DNA of 64,000 nt from an uncultured Acetobacteraceae bacterium (lineage in GTDB: Bacteria > Pseudomonadota > Alphaproteobacteria > Acetobacterales > Acetobacteraceae): the NCBI GenBank assembly GCA_903895595.1, contig CAITUP010000031.1, forward strand, positions 1 through 64,000, read 5' to 3'. The notes beneath the pieces were generated by a model, which saw only the letters and a program-made list of their open reading frames with translations, did no database searches and was not told the origin of the DNA. Each line of letters starts with the position of its first letter. Position 1 is the stretch's first letter. The position numbers and the translations under genes were made by a program. Positions 43,258 to 51,898 of this stretch are shown here, one piece after another.

Positions 43258-43896
43258 ATGACCGCCCACGACCCCGTCCGGTTCGTCGCCAAGAACATGC
43301 GGCTGGACCTCGAACTGATCGCCCGCACCATCGCGCCCGGCTCCCGCGTGCTGGATATCGGCTGCGGCGACGGGTCGCTGATCGAGAAGCTGTTTCACGA
43401 AAAAGGCTGCGACGCCCGCGGGATCGAGATCGACATGGCCGAAGTCACGCACGCCGTCGCCCATGGCCTGCCGGTGATGCACGGCGACGCGGACACCGAC
43501 CTTGCGCATTATCCCGACGCCGCGTTCGACTACGTGGTGCTGTCCCGCACGCTTCAGGCCGTGGAGAAACCCCGCGTCGTGCTGCGGGAGATGCTGCGCA
43601 TCGGCGCTCGGGCCGTCGTCAGTTTCCCGAACTTCGGCCATTGGCTGGTGCGCTGGCAGTTGCTGAGCACCGGCCGCATGCCGATGACGGCGACCTGGTC
43701 CCGCCCGTGGCACGAGACCCCGAACATCCACCCCTGCACGATCCGCGACTTCTTCGTCCTGTGTCAGGAGGAAGGCTACGTCGTGGAAACCTGGCTGGCG
43801 ATCGACGATGCCGGCGGCCGCGCGCCTTGGCGTCGGTTCCCGCGGCTGGCGAACCTGTTCGGGGAGCAGGGGTTGTTCGTCCTGCGGCGCGCCTGA
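43258..43896 (+). CDS. metW: Methionine biosynthesis protein MetW
   Basis: A 212-residue MetW. The methyltransferase-like motif is SRVLDIGCGDGSLIEKLFHE, followed by the family-specific GIEIDMAEVTHAVAHGLPVM and LSRTLQAVEKPRVVLREMLR, VSFPNFGHWLVRWQLLSTGR and HETPNIHPCTIRDFF. MetW works with MetX, homoserine acetyltransferase, in methionine synthesis and is usually the gene just downstream of metX. Here no metX precedes it: the upstream gene is divergent and the spacer of 160 nt is non-coding. So metX must be elsewhere or absent. Confidence 0.93.
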   Translation: MTAHDPVRFVAKNMRLDLELIARTIAPGSRVLDIGCGDGSLIEKLFHEKGCDARGIEIDMAEVTHAVAHGLPVMHGDADTDLAHYPDAAFDYVVLSRTLQAVEKPRVVLREMLRIGARAVVSFPNFGHWLVRWQLLSTGRMPMTATWSRPWHETPNIHPCTIRDFFVLCQEEGYVVETWLAIDDAGGRAPWRRFPRLANLFGEQGLFVLRRA

Positions 43897-43898
43897 GT

Positions 43899-44603
43899 TC
43901 AAGCCGCTGCCGGGATGCGGAAGAGTCCGACCCGGAACACGTCACGGAACACGCGCATGCCCTCGGGCGTGATATCCAGCGTGCGCGATCCCGGCCGTTG
44001 CCGCACCCAGCCGCGTGTTAGGCTGTGCCGGCAGAGCGCCTTCCCCAGCCGCCCGGAGAAATGCGGCCGCCGTTCGCTCCAATCCAAGCAAACCCCGCAC
44101 AACGGCAGCGCTCGGGTTGTCCGTGGCGGGTCCAGAACGATGCCCAGACCATCGAGGAAGCGCACACCGGCCTCCGTCACGATGCCGGCGTCGTCGTCCA
44201 GCTCCACCCAGCCTTCTCCTCGCATGGCGTCCGCGATCCCGACGCCGAGCTGACCGGCGATGTGGTCGTAACAGGTGCGGGCAAGCCGCATCGTGGCATC
44301 GCGCGGGCCGGTGCGCGGGGCCAGCGTGCCCGCCGCGACAATCATGAGGCTCTCCAGCATCCGCGCGACCTGCGGCGTTGCCAGCCGGTGGTACCGGTGG
44401 CGCCCCTGCTGGATCACGCCGACTAGGCCGGAGGCGCAGAGCCTCCCCAGATGTGCGCTCGCCGTCTGCGGCGTGATCCCCGCCGCCCGCGCCAGTTCGG
44501 TCGCCGTCAGCGCCCGCCCGTCCATCATCGCCTGGAGCATCGCCGCCCGCGCCGGCTCCCCGACCAAGGCCGCGACTTCCGCCATCGAGGATGTGGTGAC
44601 CAT
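43899..44603 (-). CDS. ArsR-like winged-helix regulator
   Basis: A 234-residue transcription factor. The N-terminal 90 residues form an ArsR-type winged helix: MAEVAALVGEPARAAMLQAM, LTATELARAAGITPQTASAH with LGRLCASGLVGVIQQGRHRY as recognition helix and wing. The C-terminal 140 residues are unassigned but contain LCGVCLDWSERRPHFSGRLG, whose two Cys and His could bind metal or ligand, and a second C-x-H (ALCRHSLTRGWV). ATG 44603 has GGGAG 8 nt upstream. It is divergent from the broken MFS gene and probably controlled it. Confidence 0.85.
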   Translation of the reverse strand: MVTTSSMAEVAALVGEPARAAMLQAMMDGRALTATELARAAGITPQTASAHLGRLCASGLVGVIQQGRHRYHRLATPQVARMLESLMIVAAGTLAPRTGPRDATMRLARTCYDHIAGQLGVGIADAMRGEGWVELDDDAGIVTEAGVRFLDGLGIVLDPPRTTRALPLCGVCLDWSERRPHFSGRLGKALCRHSLTRGWVRQRPGSRTLDITPEGMRVFRDVFRVGLFRIPAAA

Positions 44604-44736
44604 GGAGGTTGCTCCCAATTTTCCATCGGTTTTCTAGCACGCGCCGCCACAGGATGCTTCGGCCGCGAACGAAGCATCGGGCGGCACCGATCCGGCAGGT
44701 TGCCCGCCTGTTCGAAGAATCGGAAGGAACCGCTTC

Positions 44737-45878
44737 ATGCCCGAGCCCCGCTTTTACGGCTGGACCGTCGTCGCCGCCGCGTTCGTCGTCGCGGTCTTCG
44801 GCTGGGGCGTCGGGTTCTACGGCCCACCGATCTATCTCCAGGCTGTCCGGGACACGCGCGGCTGGTCGGTGGCGCTGGTGTCGGCGGCGATGACTGTCCA
44901 CTTCCTGATCGGCGCCGCGATCGTCGCCAATCTCCCGCGGCTGCACCGTCGCTTCGGTATCGCGGCGGTCACCGTCGCCGGAGCGGCCAGCCTCGCGCTC
45001 GGCGTCACCGGCTGGTCGCTCGCGCGGGAACCTTGGGAACTGTTCGCCGCGACGTTCTTCAGCGGAGCCGGCTGGGTGACCCTGGGCGCGGCGGGCATCA
45101 ACGCGATGGTGTCCCCCTGGTTCAACCGCCGCCGTCCCGCTGCGTTGTCGATGGCCTACAACGGCGCCAGCATCGGCGGTGTGATCTTCTCCCCGCTCTG
45201 GGTGGCGCTAATCGGTTGGGGCGGATTCCGGCGCTTGAGGACGGCGATATCCCCGTCGGCTCGGCCAGTCGCCGCGATCCGGTCGCCAACCTGTGGAAAG
45301 ACGGCGCGTTCCGGACGTTGGCACTGGGTATGGCGCTGGGCCTGTTCGCGCAGATTGGGCTGATCGGGCATCTTTTCTCGCTGCTGGTTCCGGCTATGGG
45401 CGCGCAGGGGGCGGGCCTCGCCGCCGGCCTGTCCACGGCGATGGCGATCGGCGGCCGCACGCTGTTGGGCTGGCTGATGCCCGCGCATACAGACCGTCGC
45501 ATCGTTGGCGCGGTGAATTACGGCGTCCAGATCGCGGGCTGCGGGGCGTTTCTCGCGGCCGGAGGCACCAACGTGCCGCTGTTGCTGACCGGCGTGGTGT
45601 TGTTCGGCATGGGGATCGGCAACACGACCTCGATCCCGCCGCTGGTCGCGCAGTCCGAATTCGCGCGGGAAGACGTTGGCCGCGTGGTGGCTCTGACTAC
45701 GGCGGTGTCGCAGGGGTTCTATGCGTTCGCCCCAGCGGTGTTCGGCGTGATCCGGGAGGAGTCGGTGGTGGCGGTCCTGTTCCTGGTCGCGGCCGCGCTT
45801 CAAGCCGCGGCGGCGTGTTCATATTGGAAAGGGCGGGGTGCGTGGCAGGACTCGGAGCAACCGCCGGATAGAACTTGA
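44737..45878 (+). pseudogene. MFS transporter with internal deletion/frameshift
   Basis: Two reading frames encode two halves of one major facilitator. Frame one runs from ATG 44737 (SD GGAAGGAA), MPEPRFYGWTVVAAAFVVAV, to about 45235 at VALIGWGGFRRL. The second half is in another frame, from about 45240, VANLWKDGAFRTLALGMALG, through GLFAQIGLIGHLFSLLVPAM to the stop at 45878. Normal relatives have roughly 40-50 more residues between these parts (end of helix 5, helix 6 and loop). So a deletion whose length is not a multiple of three is the simplest explanation. Coding quality is still good in both halves, so the lesion looks recent. Confidence 0.8.
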
Positions 45879-45892
45879 TCCGTCCATTCTCT

Positions 45893-45916
45893 GGCATATA
45901 TCATGGCATATACCAT
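45893..45916 (+). promoter_or_regulatory. Tandem 12-bp repeat upstream of vapB
   Basis: GGCATATATCAT is followed at once by GGCATATACCAT, in a locally AT-rich stretch 17 nt before the antitoxin start. VapB-type antitoxins bind such sites to repress their own promoter. TATA-like cores may double as the -10. Confidence 0.55.
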
Positions 45917-45932
45917 CGGCGAGGCCCCCGTC

Positions 45933-46187
45933 ATGACCCAGACTGCCAAACTGTTCACCAACGGCCGCAGCCAAGCCGTCCGTCTGCCCGCAGCCTACCG
46001 GTTCGACGCCAAGGAGGTCTTCATTCGACAGGACCCGAATACCGGCGACGTGATCCTGTCCCGTAAACCGCCATCCTGGAACGGTTTTCTGGCCGCTGTC
46101 GCGGACCTCGAGCCCACGGATGTACTCCTCACGGCACGCGACACGCGAGACCAAGACCGCGACCCGTTCAAGGGGTGGGACGAGTGA
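45933..46187 (+). CDS. vapB: VapB-type antitoxin (AbrB/MazE-fold)
   Basis: An 84-residue antitoxin. The swapped-hairpin DNA-binding domain is TAKLFTNGRSQAVRLPAAYR followed by FDAKEVFIRQDPNTGDVILS. The C-terminal tail DLEPTDVLLTARDTRDQDRD is the acidic, toxin-wrapping part. I start at ATG 45933 (MTQTAKLF); the ten residues before it in the track overlap the operator repeat. Its TGA overlaps the GTG start of the toxin. Confidence 0.9.
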   Translation: MTQTAKLFTNGRSQAVRLPAAYRFDAKEVFIRQDPNTGDVILSRKPPSWNGFLAAVADLEPTDVLLTARDTRDQDRDPFKGWDE

Positions 46188-46588
46188 CGTTGTGGATGCT
46201 CGACACCAATATCGTAGGACATCTTCTTAATGCACATCCCACGGTAACCAACCGGGTGGTATCGGTGCCCATGGGATCGCTGCGCCTGTCGGCAATCACG
46301 GAGGGTGAGCTCCTTTTCGGCTTGGCCAAGCGCCCCGAAGCCAAGCGTCTGCACCGCGCGGTGGACGAATTCCTCCAGCGGGTCGATGTCCTCCCCTGGG
46401 ATAGCGCGGTCGCGGCCCGCTATGGCGTCCTCCGAGCGGAAACCTCTCGCAAAGGCAAGACACTCGGGTCGCTCGATCTGCTGATTGCCGCCCACGCGCT
46501 CGCGGCGGGATCCGTGCTGGTCACGAACGACCAAGCCTTCCGGATGGTGGACGGTTTGCCCATCGAGGACTGGACCCAACCACCCTAA
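46184..46588 (+). CDS. vapC: VapC-type PIN-domain ribonuclease toxin
   Basis: A 134-residue PIN-domain toxin. The acidic active-site residues are visible: D in MLDTNIVGHLL, E in AITEGELLFGLAKRPE, D in LGSLDLLIAAHAL and D in VLVTNDQAFRMV. VapC enzymes cleave specific tRNAs or rRNA. The start is GTG 46184, overlapping the antitoxin stop (GTGA), with AAGGGG upstream. The 3' end overlaps the convergent methyltransferase gene by 4 nt. All four acidic residues are kept, so the toxin should be active. Confidence 0.93.
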   Translation: MTLWMLDTNIVGHLLNAHPTVTNRVVSVPMGSLRLSAITEGELLFGLAKRPEAKRLHRAVDEFLQRVDVLPWDSAVAARYGVLRAETSRKGKTLGSLDLLIAAHALAAGSVLVTNDQAFRMVDGLPIEDWTQPP

Positions 46589-47295
46589 CCCGCCTCCGCC
46601 AGCACCAACCGCCGCCGCGCGACCGCCTGTAGCGGCATCGCCGCGTAAACATCCTTCACCGCTTCCGTAATCGTAACCCCAGCCAGAGCCGGCACCAACC
46701 GCCGCCCGGTATCCTCGATCAGCGGCGCGGCCCTTAATATAAGCCGCAACCGCGTCGGCGGCACCCACAGCGCCGCATCGTGCCGCTCCGCTCGGAACAG
46801 CGCCGAGGCCAGCAGCTGATCCAGCTGCCGCACCGAATACGGATGCCCATGGCCGAACGGCGTGCTCTCCCAATAGGCCCACATGCCGGTGCGGTTGGGC
46901 GCGACAACCAGCAGCCGTCCGTCGTCCTTCAGCACGCGCCAGACCTCCCGCAGCATCCGCCGCGCGCTCTCGGCGGCTTCGAGGCCGTGGACCAGGAGGA
47001 TGCGGTCGAAGCTGAGGTCGGGGAAGGGCAGGGCGTCTTCCTCGGCGGAGCAGGACAGCCCTGGCGCGCCGGCCGGCCAGCGGGCGGCGCCCATCTGGGC
47101 GGGAGTCAGAGCAATGCAGGACAAAGCCTGCTCCCGCCAAAGCCGCAGGTAGGGCCCGGTATGGCCGATGCCCAGCACGGACTGGCCTTTCAGGTTAGGC
47201 CATTGGGCAAAAAGCCGCTCCCGCAGAAGGCGCGCGGTGACGGCCCCCCAAGCGGAGGTGTAAAAGTCGGCGGTCGCTTGCGCATCCGGGGCCAT
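46585..47295 (-). CDS. SAM-dependent methyltransferase-like protein
   Basis: A 236-residue methyltransferase-fold protein. Motif I is degenerate: SVLGIGHTGPYLRLW in place of the usual G-x-G-x-G. The later parts are orthodox: DALPFPDLSFDRILLVHGLE and LREVWRVLKDDGRLLVVAPN, then MWAYWESTPFGHGHPYSVRQ. It sits divergently beside gloB, an association I recall from other alphaproteobacteria. Substrate unknown. The spacer to gloB is 57 nt, so the two share a promoter region. Confidence 0.82.
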   Translation of the reverse strand: MAPDAQATADFYTSAWGAVTARLLRERLFAQWPNLKGQSVLGIGHTGPYLRLWREQALSCIALTPAQMGAARWPAGAPGLSCSAEEDALPFPDLSFDRILLVHGLEAAESARRMLREVWRVLKDDGRLLVVAPNRTGMWAYWESTPFGHGHPYSVRQLDQLLASALFRAERHDAALWVPPTRLRLILRAAPLIEDTGRRLVPALAGVTITEAVKDVYAAMPLQAVARRRLVLAEAG

Positions 47296-47352
47296 GCAAC
47301 GATGCTATAGCACAAAAGCCGGTCTCCGGCGGTACCGTGAAAGGCTCCGATC

Positions 47353-48078
47353 ATGACAATATCCGCGACAGCCGTCCCCATCCTGAAGGACAACTACGCT
47401 TGGCTGCTGAAAGACAGTGAGACGGGCGCCACGGCGATCGTCGATCCGGCCGACGCCAAGCCGATCATCGCCGCCATCGAGGCGGCTGGCGGGCGCCTGG
47501 ACATGATCCTGTTGACGCACCACCACGCCGACCACACGGCCGGTACCGATGAGGTCCGCGCCCATTTCAAATGCCCCGTCGTGGGAGCCGCCGCCGACGC
47601 GCACCGACTGCCGAAGCTGGATATCGCGGTGAAGGAAGGCGACACGGTCGCCCTGGGCAACGCCATGGGGCAGGTCATCGACACCCCCGGCCACACCCGC
47701 GGCCAGATCAATTTCTTTTTTCCCGAAGGCCCCGTGCTGCTGTCCGGCGACACGCTGTTCAGCCTCGGTTGCGGCCGCCTGATCGAGGGCACCGCCGGGG
47801 AGATGTTCGATAGTTTGGGTAAGCTGGCGGTGCTTCCGCCCAACACCCTGGTCTGCTGCGGCCATGAATATACAGAGAGCAACGCCCGCTTCGCGCTGTC
47901 CGTCGATCCGGACAACGCCGCCCTGAAGGCCCGTTCGGCCGAGGCCGCCGCCCAGCGCGCCGCCGGCAAGTCCACCATCCCGTCGGTCCTGTCCGACGAA
48001 CTCGCCGCCAATCCCTTCCTTCGCGCCAAGGACGTCGCCGCTCTGGCGGACGTGCGCGGCAAAAAAGACAGGTTCTGA
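47353..48078 (+). CDS. gloB: Hydroxyacylglutathione hydrolase (glyoxalase II)
   Basis: A 241-residue metallo-beta-lactamase-fold enzyme. The binuclear metal motif is THHHADHTAG (T-H-x-H-x-D-H), with further ligands in DTPGHTRGQINFFF, LSGDTLFSLGCGRLIEGTAG, and VCCGHEYTESNARFALSVDP. It hydrolyses S-D-lactoylglutathione to lactate and glutathione in methylglyoxal detoxification. The C-terminal FLRAKDVAALADVRGKKDRF is the glutathione-binding end. It is followed after 3 nt by a glutathione transferase gene. Confidence 0.95.
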   Translation: MTISATAVPILKDNYAWLLKDSETGATAIVDPADAKPIIAAIEAAGGRLDMILLTHHHADHTAGTDEVRAHFKCPVVGAAADAHRLPKLDIAVKEGDTVALGNAMGQVIDTPGHTRGQINFFFPEGPVLLSGDTLFSLGCGRLIEGTAGEMFDSLGKLAVLPPNTLVCCGHEYTESNARFALSVDPDNAALKARSAEAAAQRAAGKSTIPSVLSDELAANPFLRAKDVAALADVRGKKDRF

Positions 48079-48081
48079 GCC

Positions 48082-48678
48082 ATGAAACTGCATTACTCCG
48101 GCACCAGCCCCTATGTCCGCAAGGTCATGGCCTGCGCCATCGCGCGCGGGCTCGACGGGCGGATCGAAAAACACATCAGCAACCCGCATGCTTCCCCGGC
48201 CGATCTGCTGGCCGACAACCCCCTGTCCCGAGTCCCGTGCCTCGTCACGGACGACGGCCTGTCGCTCTATGACAGCCCTGTCATTTGCGAATACCTGGAT
48301 AGCATCGGCGACGCGCCGCATCTCTTTCCGCCTGCCGGCCCCGCCCGTTGGCGTGCGTTGAAGCTGCAAGCCATGGGCGACGGCATCCTCGACTCGGCGG
48401 TTCCCTGCCGGGGCGAGCTCGGCCGGCCCCAAGAGGCCGCACGCGATGCGGCGATCGCCCGCTACAAGACACAGATGCTGCGGACGGTCGCAGCGCTGGA
48501 GGCAGATTTGCCGGGGACCGGCCTGGATATCGGCACGATCGCGGTTGCCTGCGCCCTCGGATACATGGATTTCCGCTTCGCATCGGACCCCTGGCGCCCC
48601 GGTCATCCGAAACTGACCGCTTGGTATGAGGGCTTCTCCGCGACTCCGGCGATTGCCGCGACCGCGCCCAAGGAATGA
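48082..48678 (+). CDS. Glutathione S-transferase family protein
   Basis: A 198-residue GST. The thioredoxin-fold N-terminus reads MKLHYSGTSPYVRKVMACAI with a Ser-Pro at the usual catalytic turn; the cis-Pro region is NPLSRVPCLVTDDGLSLYDS with glutathione-gamma-glutamyl contact D-S-P; the C-terminal helical domain has VACALGYMDFRFASDPW. It is 3 nt after gloB and overlaps the cupin gene by 4 bases (ATGA), giving a three-gene glutathione-linked operon. Confidence 0.93.
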   Translation: MKLHYSGTSPYVRKVMACAIARGLDGRIEKHISNPHASPADLLADNPLSRVPCLVTDDGLSLYDSPVICEYLDSIGDAPHLFPPAGPARWRALKLQAMGDGILDSAVPCRGELGRPQEAARDAAIARYKTQMLRTVAALEADLPGTGLDIGTIAVACALGYMDFRFASDPWRPGHPKLTAWYEGFSATPAIAATAPKE

Positions 48679-49100
48679 CGGATTTGCGCGATGCCGGGGC
48701 CGACTCGGCCTCGGTCATCCAAGCTTTGGGGCTGGAACCGCACCCGGAGGGTGGATTTTACCGCGAAACGTGGCGCGACTCGCCGGAAACAGGGGGCAGG
48801 GGGGCGGGTACCGCGATCCTGTTTCTCCTGCGCGCGACCGACAGAAACCGATGGCACCGGGTGGACGCGGCTGAGTTATGGATTTGGCAGGCCGGTGCAC
48901 CGCTGGAACTGACGGTGGAACCTGCCCCGCCAATGCGCCTGGGACCGGATTTGCCGGCTGGACAGACACTGCATGGCCTGGTTCCGGCGCACGCATGGCA
49001 AAAGGCCGCGAGTCTCGGTCCCTGGACGTTATGCACGTGCGTCGTCGCTCCGGCTTTTCGCTTCGACGGCTTCGAAATGCGGCCGGAATCCGCGCTTTGA
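48675..49100 (+). CDS. Cupin protein, DUF985 family
   Basis: A 141-residue cupin. DUF985 marks are IQALGLEPHPEGGFYRETWR near the start, AILFLLRATDRNRWHRVDAA and ELWIWQAGAPLELTVEPAPP, and the C-terminal WTLCTCVVAPAFRFDGFEM. The His and Glu residues of H-R-V-D-A-A-E-L-W are the likely metal site. Enzymatic role unknown. It overlaps the GST stop by four bases and ends the gloB operon. Confidence 0.9.
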   Translation: MTDLRDAGADSASVIQALGLEPHPEGGFYRETWRDSPETGGRGAGTAILFLLRATDRNRWHRVDAAELWIWQAGAPLELTVEPAPPMRLGPDLPAGQTLHGLVPAHAWQKAASLGPWTLCTCVVAPAFRFDGFEMRPESAL

Positions 49101-49131
49101 CACCGTCATGTCGAATCCTGCTTAGAGCCGC

Positions 49132-49160
49132 TTGACTCCCCGATAAGCCGCAACTAGTTT
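49132..49160 (+). promoter_or_regulatory. Predicted promoter of the str-S10-spc ribosomal operon
   Basis: TTGACT (49132-49137) and TAGTTT (49155-49160) are spaced 17 nt apart, a good sigma-70-type pair. It lies in the 272-nt gap before rpsL and is the best candidate for driving the whole ribosomal cluster. Confidence 0.5.
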
Positions 49161-49166
49161 CCGTGC

Positions 49167-49372
49167 CCTCGGCCCACCCCATGTTCAACCAAGGTGGTTG
49201 TCGATCGCAGGCCAAAGATGCAGGCGGCGCCGCTCTCCTCAGGGGTGCCTAGGCCGCTTGTTTCAGGGACCCCGCGGGGTGGGACTATTCCCACGCCGGC
49301 GGGCTTTGTCTGTTATCGGTGACTGTTCGCGGTGTTCCAGGGCGGCGCGACCCGGATTGTGAAAGAGGCGAC
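49167..49372 (+). other. Predicted structured leader of rpsL
   Basis: About 206 nt between the predicted transcription start and rpsL. It contains CCCCGCGGGG (49270-49279) and the hairpin GTGGGA-CTAT-TCCCAC (49279-49294), followed by GCCGGC. Long structured leaders are common sites of ribosomal protein feedback, but no known motif is recognised here. Confidence 0.35.
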
Positions 49373-49744
49373 ATGCCCACTATCAACCAGCTCATCGCCC
49401 ACGGGCGCGAGCCACAGAAGACGCGGAACAAGGTTCCGGCGCTCGAAGGCTGCCCGCAAAAGCGCGGCGTATGCACGCGCGTCTACACGACCACCCCGAA
49501 GAAGCCGAACTCGGCGCTTCGTAAGGTTGCCAAAGTGCGTCTGACGAACGGCTATGAAGTCGTGAGTTACATCCCCGGCGAAGGCCATAACCTTCAGGAG
49601 CATTCCGTGGTGTTGATCCGCGGCGGCCGCGTGAAGGATCTTCCCGGTGTGCGTTATCATATCCTGCGCGGCGTGCTCGACACGCAGGGTCTGCCAAAGC
49701 GTCGTCAGCGCCGGTCGCTGTATGGCGCGAAACGGCCGAAGTAA
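49373..49744 (+). CDS. rpsL: 30S ribosomal protein S12
   Basis: The 123-residue decoding-site protein. [19 protein letters not shown] holds the conserved Pro-Lys-Lys-Pro loop where streptomycin-resistance changes map; wild-type lysines are present, so this copy predicts sensitivity. [16 protein letters not shown] holds the methylthio-Asp site. ATG 49373 follows AGAGG by 6 nt; the track's 18 extra residues are leader. First gene of the ribosomal operon, 12 nt before rpsG. Confidence 0.98.
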   Translation: MPTINQLIAHGREPQKTRNKVPALEGCPQKRGVCTRVYTTTPKKPNSALRKVAKVRLTNGYEVVSYIPGEGHNLQEHSVVLIRGGRVKDLPGVRYHILRGVLDTQGLPKRRQRRSLYGAKRPK

Positions 49745-49756
49745 GGGAGCGATCGC

Positions 49757-50233
49757 ATGTCTCGCCGCCGCCGCGCCGTAAAACGCGAAATCCTGCCGGA
49801 CGCCAAGTTCGGGGACGTCGTCCTCAGCCGTTTCATGAACGCGCTGATGTACGATGGCAAAAAGTCCGCCGCCGAATCGATCGTCTATAACGCTCTCGAG
49901 GTGCTGAAGCGCCGCGGTGGGCCGCAGGCCGATCCGGTTCGCATGTTTCATGAGGCGCTGGACAACGTCAAGCCGGCCGTCGAAGTGCGGTCCCGCCGGG
50001 TCGGCGGTGCCACCTATCAGGTGCCGGTCGAAGTCCGTTCGGAGCGTCGTCAGGCGCTCGCGATCCGGTGGCTGATCGATGCCGCCCGCAAGCGCGGCGA
50101 GCACACGATGCAGGACCGGCTTTCGAACGAACTGCTGGACGCGGTGAACAACCGCGGTTCGGCGGTGAAGAAGCGTGAAGATACCCACCGGATGGCCGAA
50201 GCCAACAAGGCTTTCAGCCACTACCGCTGGTAA
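49757..50233 (+). CDS. rpsG: 30S ribosomal protein S7
   Basis: A 158-residue S7, the assembly nucleator of the 30S head. It has [40 protein letters not shown], and [20 protein letters not shown], the standard bacterial sequence and length. In most bacteria fusA follows; here tuf follows after only 50 nt. S7 is the translational repressor of the str operon in E. coli; whether this holds here is unknown. Confidence 0.98.
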   Translation: MSRRRRAVKREILPDAKFGDVVLSRFMNALMYDGKKSAAESIVYNALEVLKRRGGPQADPVRMFHEALDNVKPAVEVRSRRVGGATYQVPVEVRSERRQALAIRWLIDAARKRGEHTMQDRLSNELLDAVNNRGSAVKKREDTHRMAEANKAFSHYRW

Positions 50234-50283
50234 GAATACAGTCACTCAACGGACCATCACCTGGATCGCTGGAGCATACGACG

Positions 50284-51474
50284 ATGGGTAAAGCGAAATT
50301 CGAGCGGAACCTTCCGCACTGCAATATTGGCACGATCGGACACGTCGATCATGGCAAGACGTCGCTGACCGCGGCGATCACCAAGGTCCTGGCCGAATCC
50401 GGCGGTGCGACCTTCACTGCGTACGATCAGATCGACAAAGCCCCGGAAGAAAAAGCCCGTGGCATCACGATCTCCACCGCGCACGTGGAATACACCACGG
50501 CGAACCGCCACTACGCGCACGTCGACTGCCCCGGCCACGCCGACTATGTGAAGAACATGATCACCGGCGCCGCGCAGATGGATGGCGCGATCCTGGTGGT
50601 GTCCGCCGCCGACGGTCCGATGCCGCAGACACGGGAGCACATTCTGCTCGCCCGTCAGGTCGGCGTGCCGGCTCTGGTGGTGTTCCTGAACAAGGTCGAT
50701 ATGGTCGATGACCCCGAGCTGATCGAACTGGTGGAGATGGAGCTGCGCGAGCTGCTGTCGTCTTATCAGTTCCCGGGCGACGACATTCCCATCATCCATG
50801 GTTCGGCTCTGATGGCGCTGGAAGGCACCAAGCCGGAAATCGGCCACGATGCGATCCTGAAGCTGATGGCCGCGGTGGACGAATACATCCCGCAGCCGGA
50901 GCGCGCTCTGGACCGTCCGTTCCTGATGCCGATCGAAGACGTGTTCTCGATCTCCGGCCGCGGCACCGTCGTGACCGGCCGTGTCGAGCGCGGCATCGTG
51001 AAGGTTGGCGAGGAAGTCGAGATCGTGGGCATCAAGCCGACCGTCAAGACAATCGTGACCGGCGTCGAAATGTTCCGCAAGCTGCTCGATCAGGGCCAGG
51101 CCGGCGATAACATCGGCGCACTGCTGCGTGGCACTAAGCGCGACGATGTCGAGCGCGGTCAGGTTCTGGCCAAGCCCGGCTCCATCACGCCGCACACCAA
51201 CTTCAAGGCCGAAGCCTACATCCTGACGAAGGAAGAGGGCGGGCGCCACACCCCGTTCTTCACCAACTACCGCCCGCAGTTCTATTTCCGCACGACCGAC
51301 GTGACGGGCATGGTGCAGCTGCCGGAAGGCGTCGAGATGGTCATGCCCGGCGATAACGTGTCGATGGATGTCGAACTGATCGCGCCGATCGCGATGGACG
51401 ACGGCCTGCGTTTCGCCATTCGCGAAGGCGGCCGCACCGTCGGCGCCGGCGTGGTGGCCAGCATCACGAAGTAA
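50284..51474 (+). CDS. tuf: Elongation factor Tu
   Basis: A 396-residue EF-Tu that delivers aminoacyl-tRNA to the ribosome. GTPase motifs are [14 protein letters not shown] (P-loop), [12 protein letters not shown] (switch I), [14 protein letters not shown] (G3) and LNKVDMV (G4). It has the usual C-terminal end [17 protein letters not shown] stands 9 nt before the ATG. It follows rpsG directly without fusA. A second tuf copy elsewhere is common in proteobacteria but cannot be judged here. Confidence 0.98.
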   Translation: MGKAKFERNLPHCNIGTIGHVDHGKTSLTAAITKVLAESGGATFTAYDQIDKAPEEKARGITISTAHVEYTTANRHYAHVDCPGHADYVKNMITGAAQMDGAILVVSAADGPMPQTREHILLARQVGVPALVVFLNKVDMVDDPELIELVEMELRELLSSYQFPGDDIPIIHGSALMALEGTKPEIGHDAILKLMAAVDEYIPQPERALDRPFLMPIEDVFSISGRGTVVTGRVERGIVKVGEEVEIVGIKPTVKTIVTGVEMFRKLLDQGQAGDNIGALLRGTKRDDVERGQVLAKPGSITPHTNFKAEAYILTKEEGGRHTPFFTNYRPQFYFRTTDVTGMVQLPEGVEMVMPGDNVSMDVELIAPIAMDDGLRFAIREGGRTVGAGVVASITK

Positions 51475-51568
51475 AAGCGACCTCGGGTTCGGCGGCGCGA
51501 CCATTCGGGCACGCCGTCGAATACCGAAACCGGCCGCTGACGTTGGCGGGACCCCAGAAGAGCGAACG

Positions 51569-51877
51569 ATGGACAACCAGAATATCCGCATCCGGCTTAA
51601 GGCCTACGATCACCGCGTGCTAGACAACAGCACGAAGGAAATCGTGAACACGGCCAAGCGCACGGGCGCCAGGGTTCGCGGACCGATTCCGCTGCCGACA
51701 CACATCGAGCGTTTCACCGTGAACCGCTCTCCGCATGTCGACAAGAAAAGCCGCGAGCAGTTCGAAATCCGGACGCACCGCCGCTTGCTCGACATCGTGG
51801 AACCGACCCCGCAGACGGTGGACGCGCTGATGAAGCTCGACCTCGCCGCCGGCGTGGACGTCGAGATCAAGATCTAG
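51569..51877 (+). CDS. rpsJ: 30S ribosomal protein S10
   Basis: The 102-residue S10, which is also the transcription antitermination factor NusE. It has [40 protein letters not shown] and [20 protein letters not shown], all standard. It opens the S10 part of the cluster, 94 nt after tuf; no convincing separate promoter is seen in that gap. AGAAGAG precedes the ATG. Confidence 0.98.
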   Translation: MDNQNIRIRLKAYDHRVLDNSTKEIVNTAKRTGARVRGPIPLPTHIERFTVNRSPHVDKKSREQFEIRTHRRLLDIVEPTPQTVDALMKLDLAAGVDVEIKI

Positions 51878-51898
51878 GCCGGGAGCGAGGGAATTATC

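Noticed and set aside
41434-43902. An 822-residue minus-strand protein ending in a glycosyltransferase
   Set aside because: The glycosyltransferase begins at 42390. The upstream part lies antisense to metW and out of frame with the methyltransferase gene.
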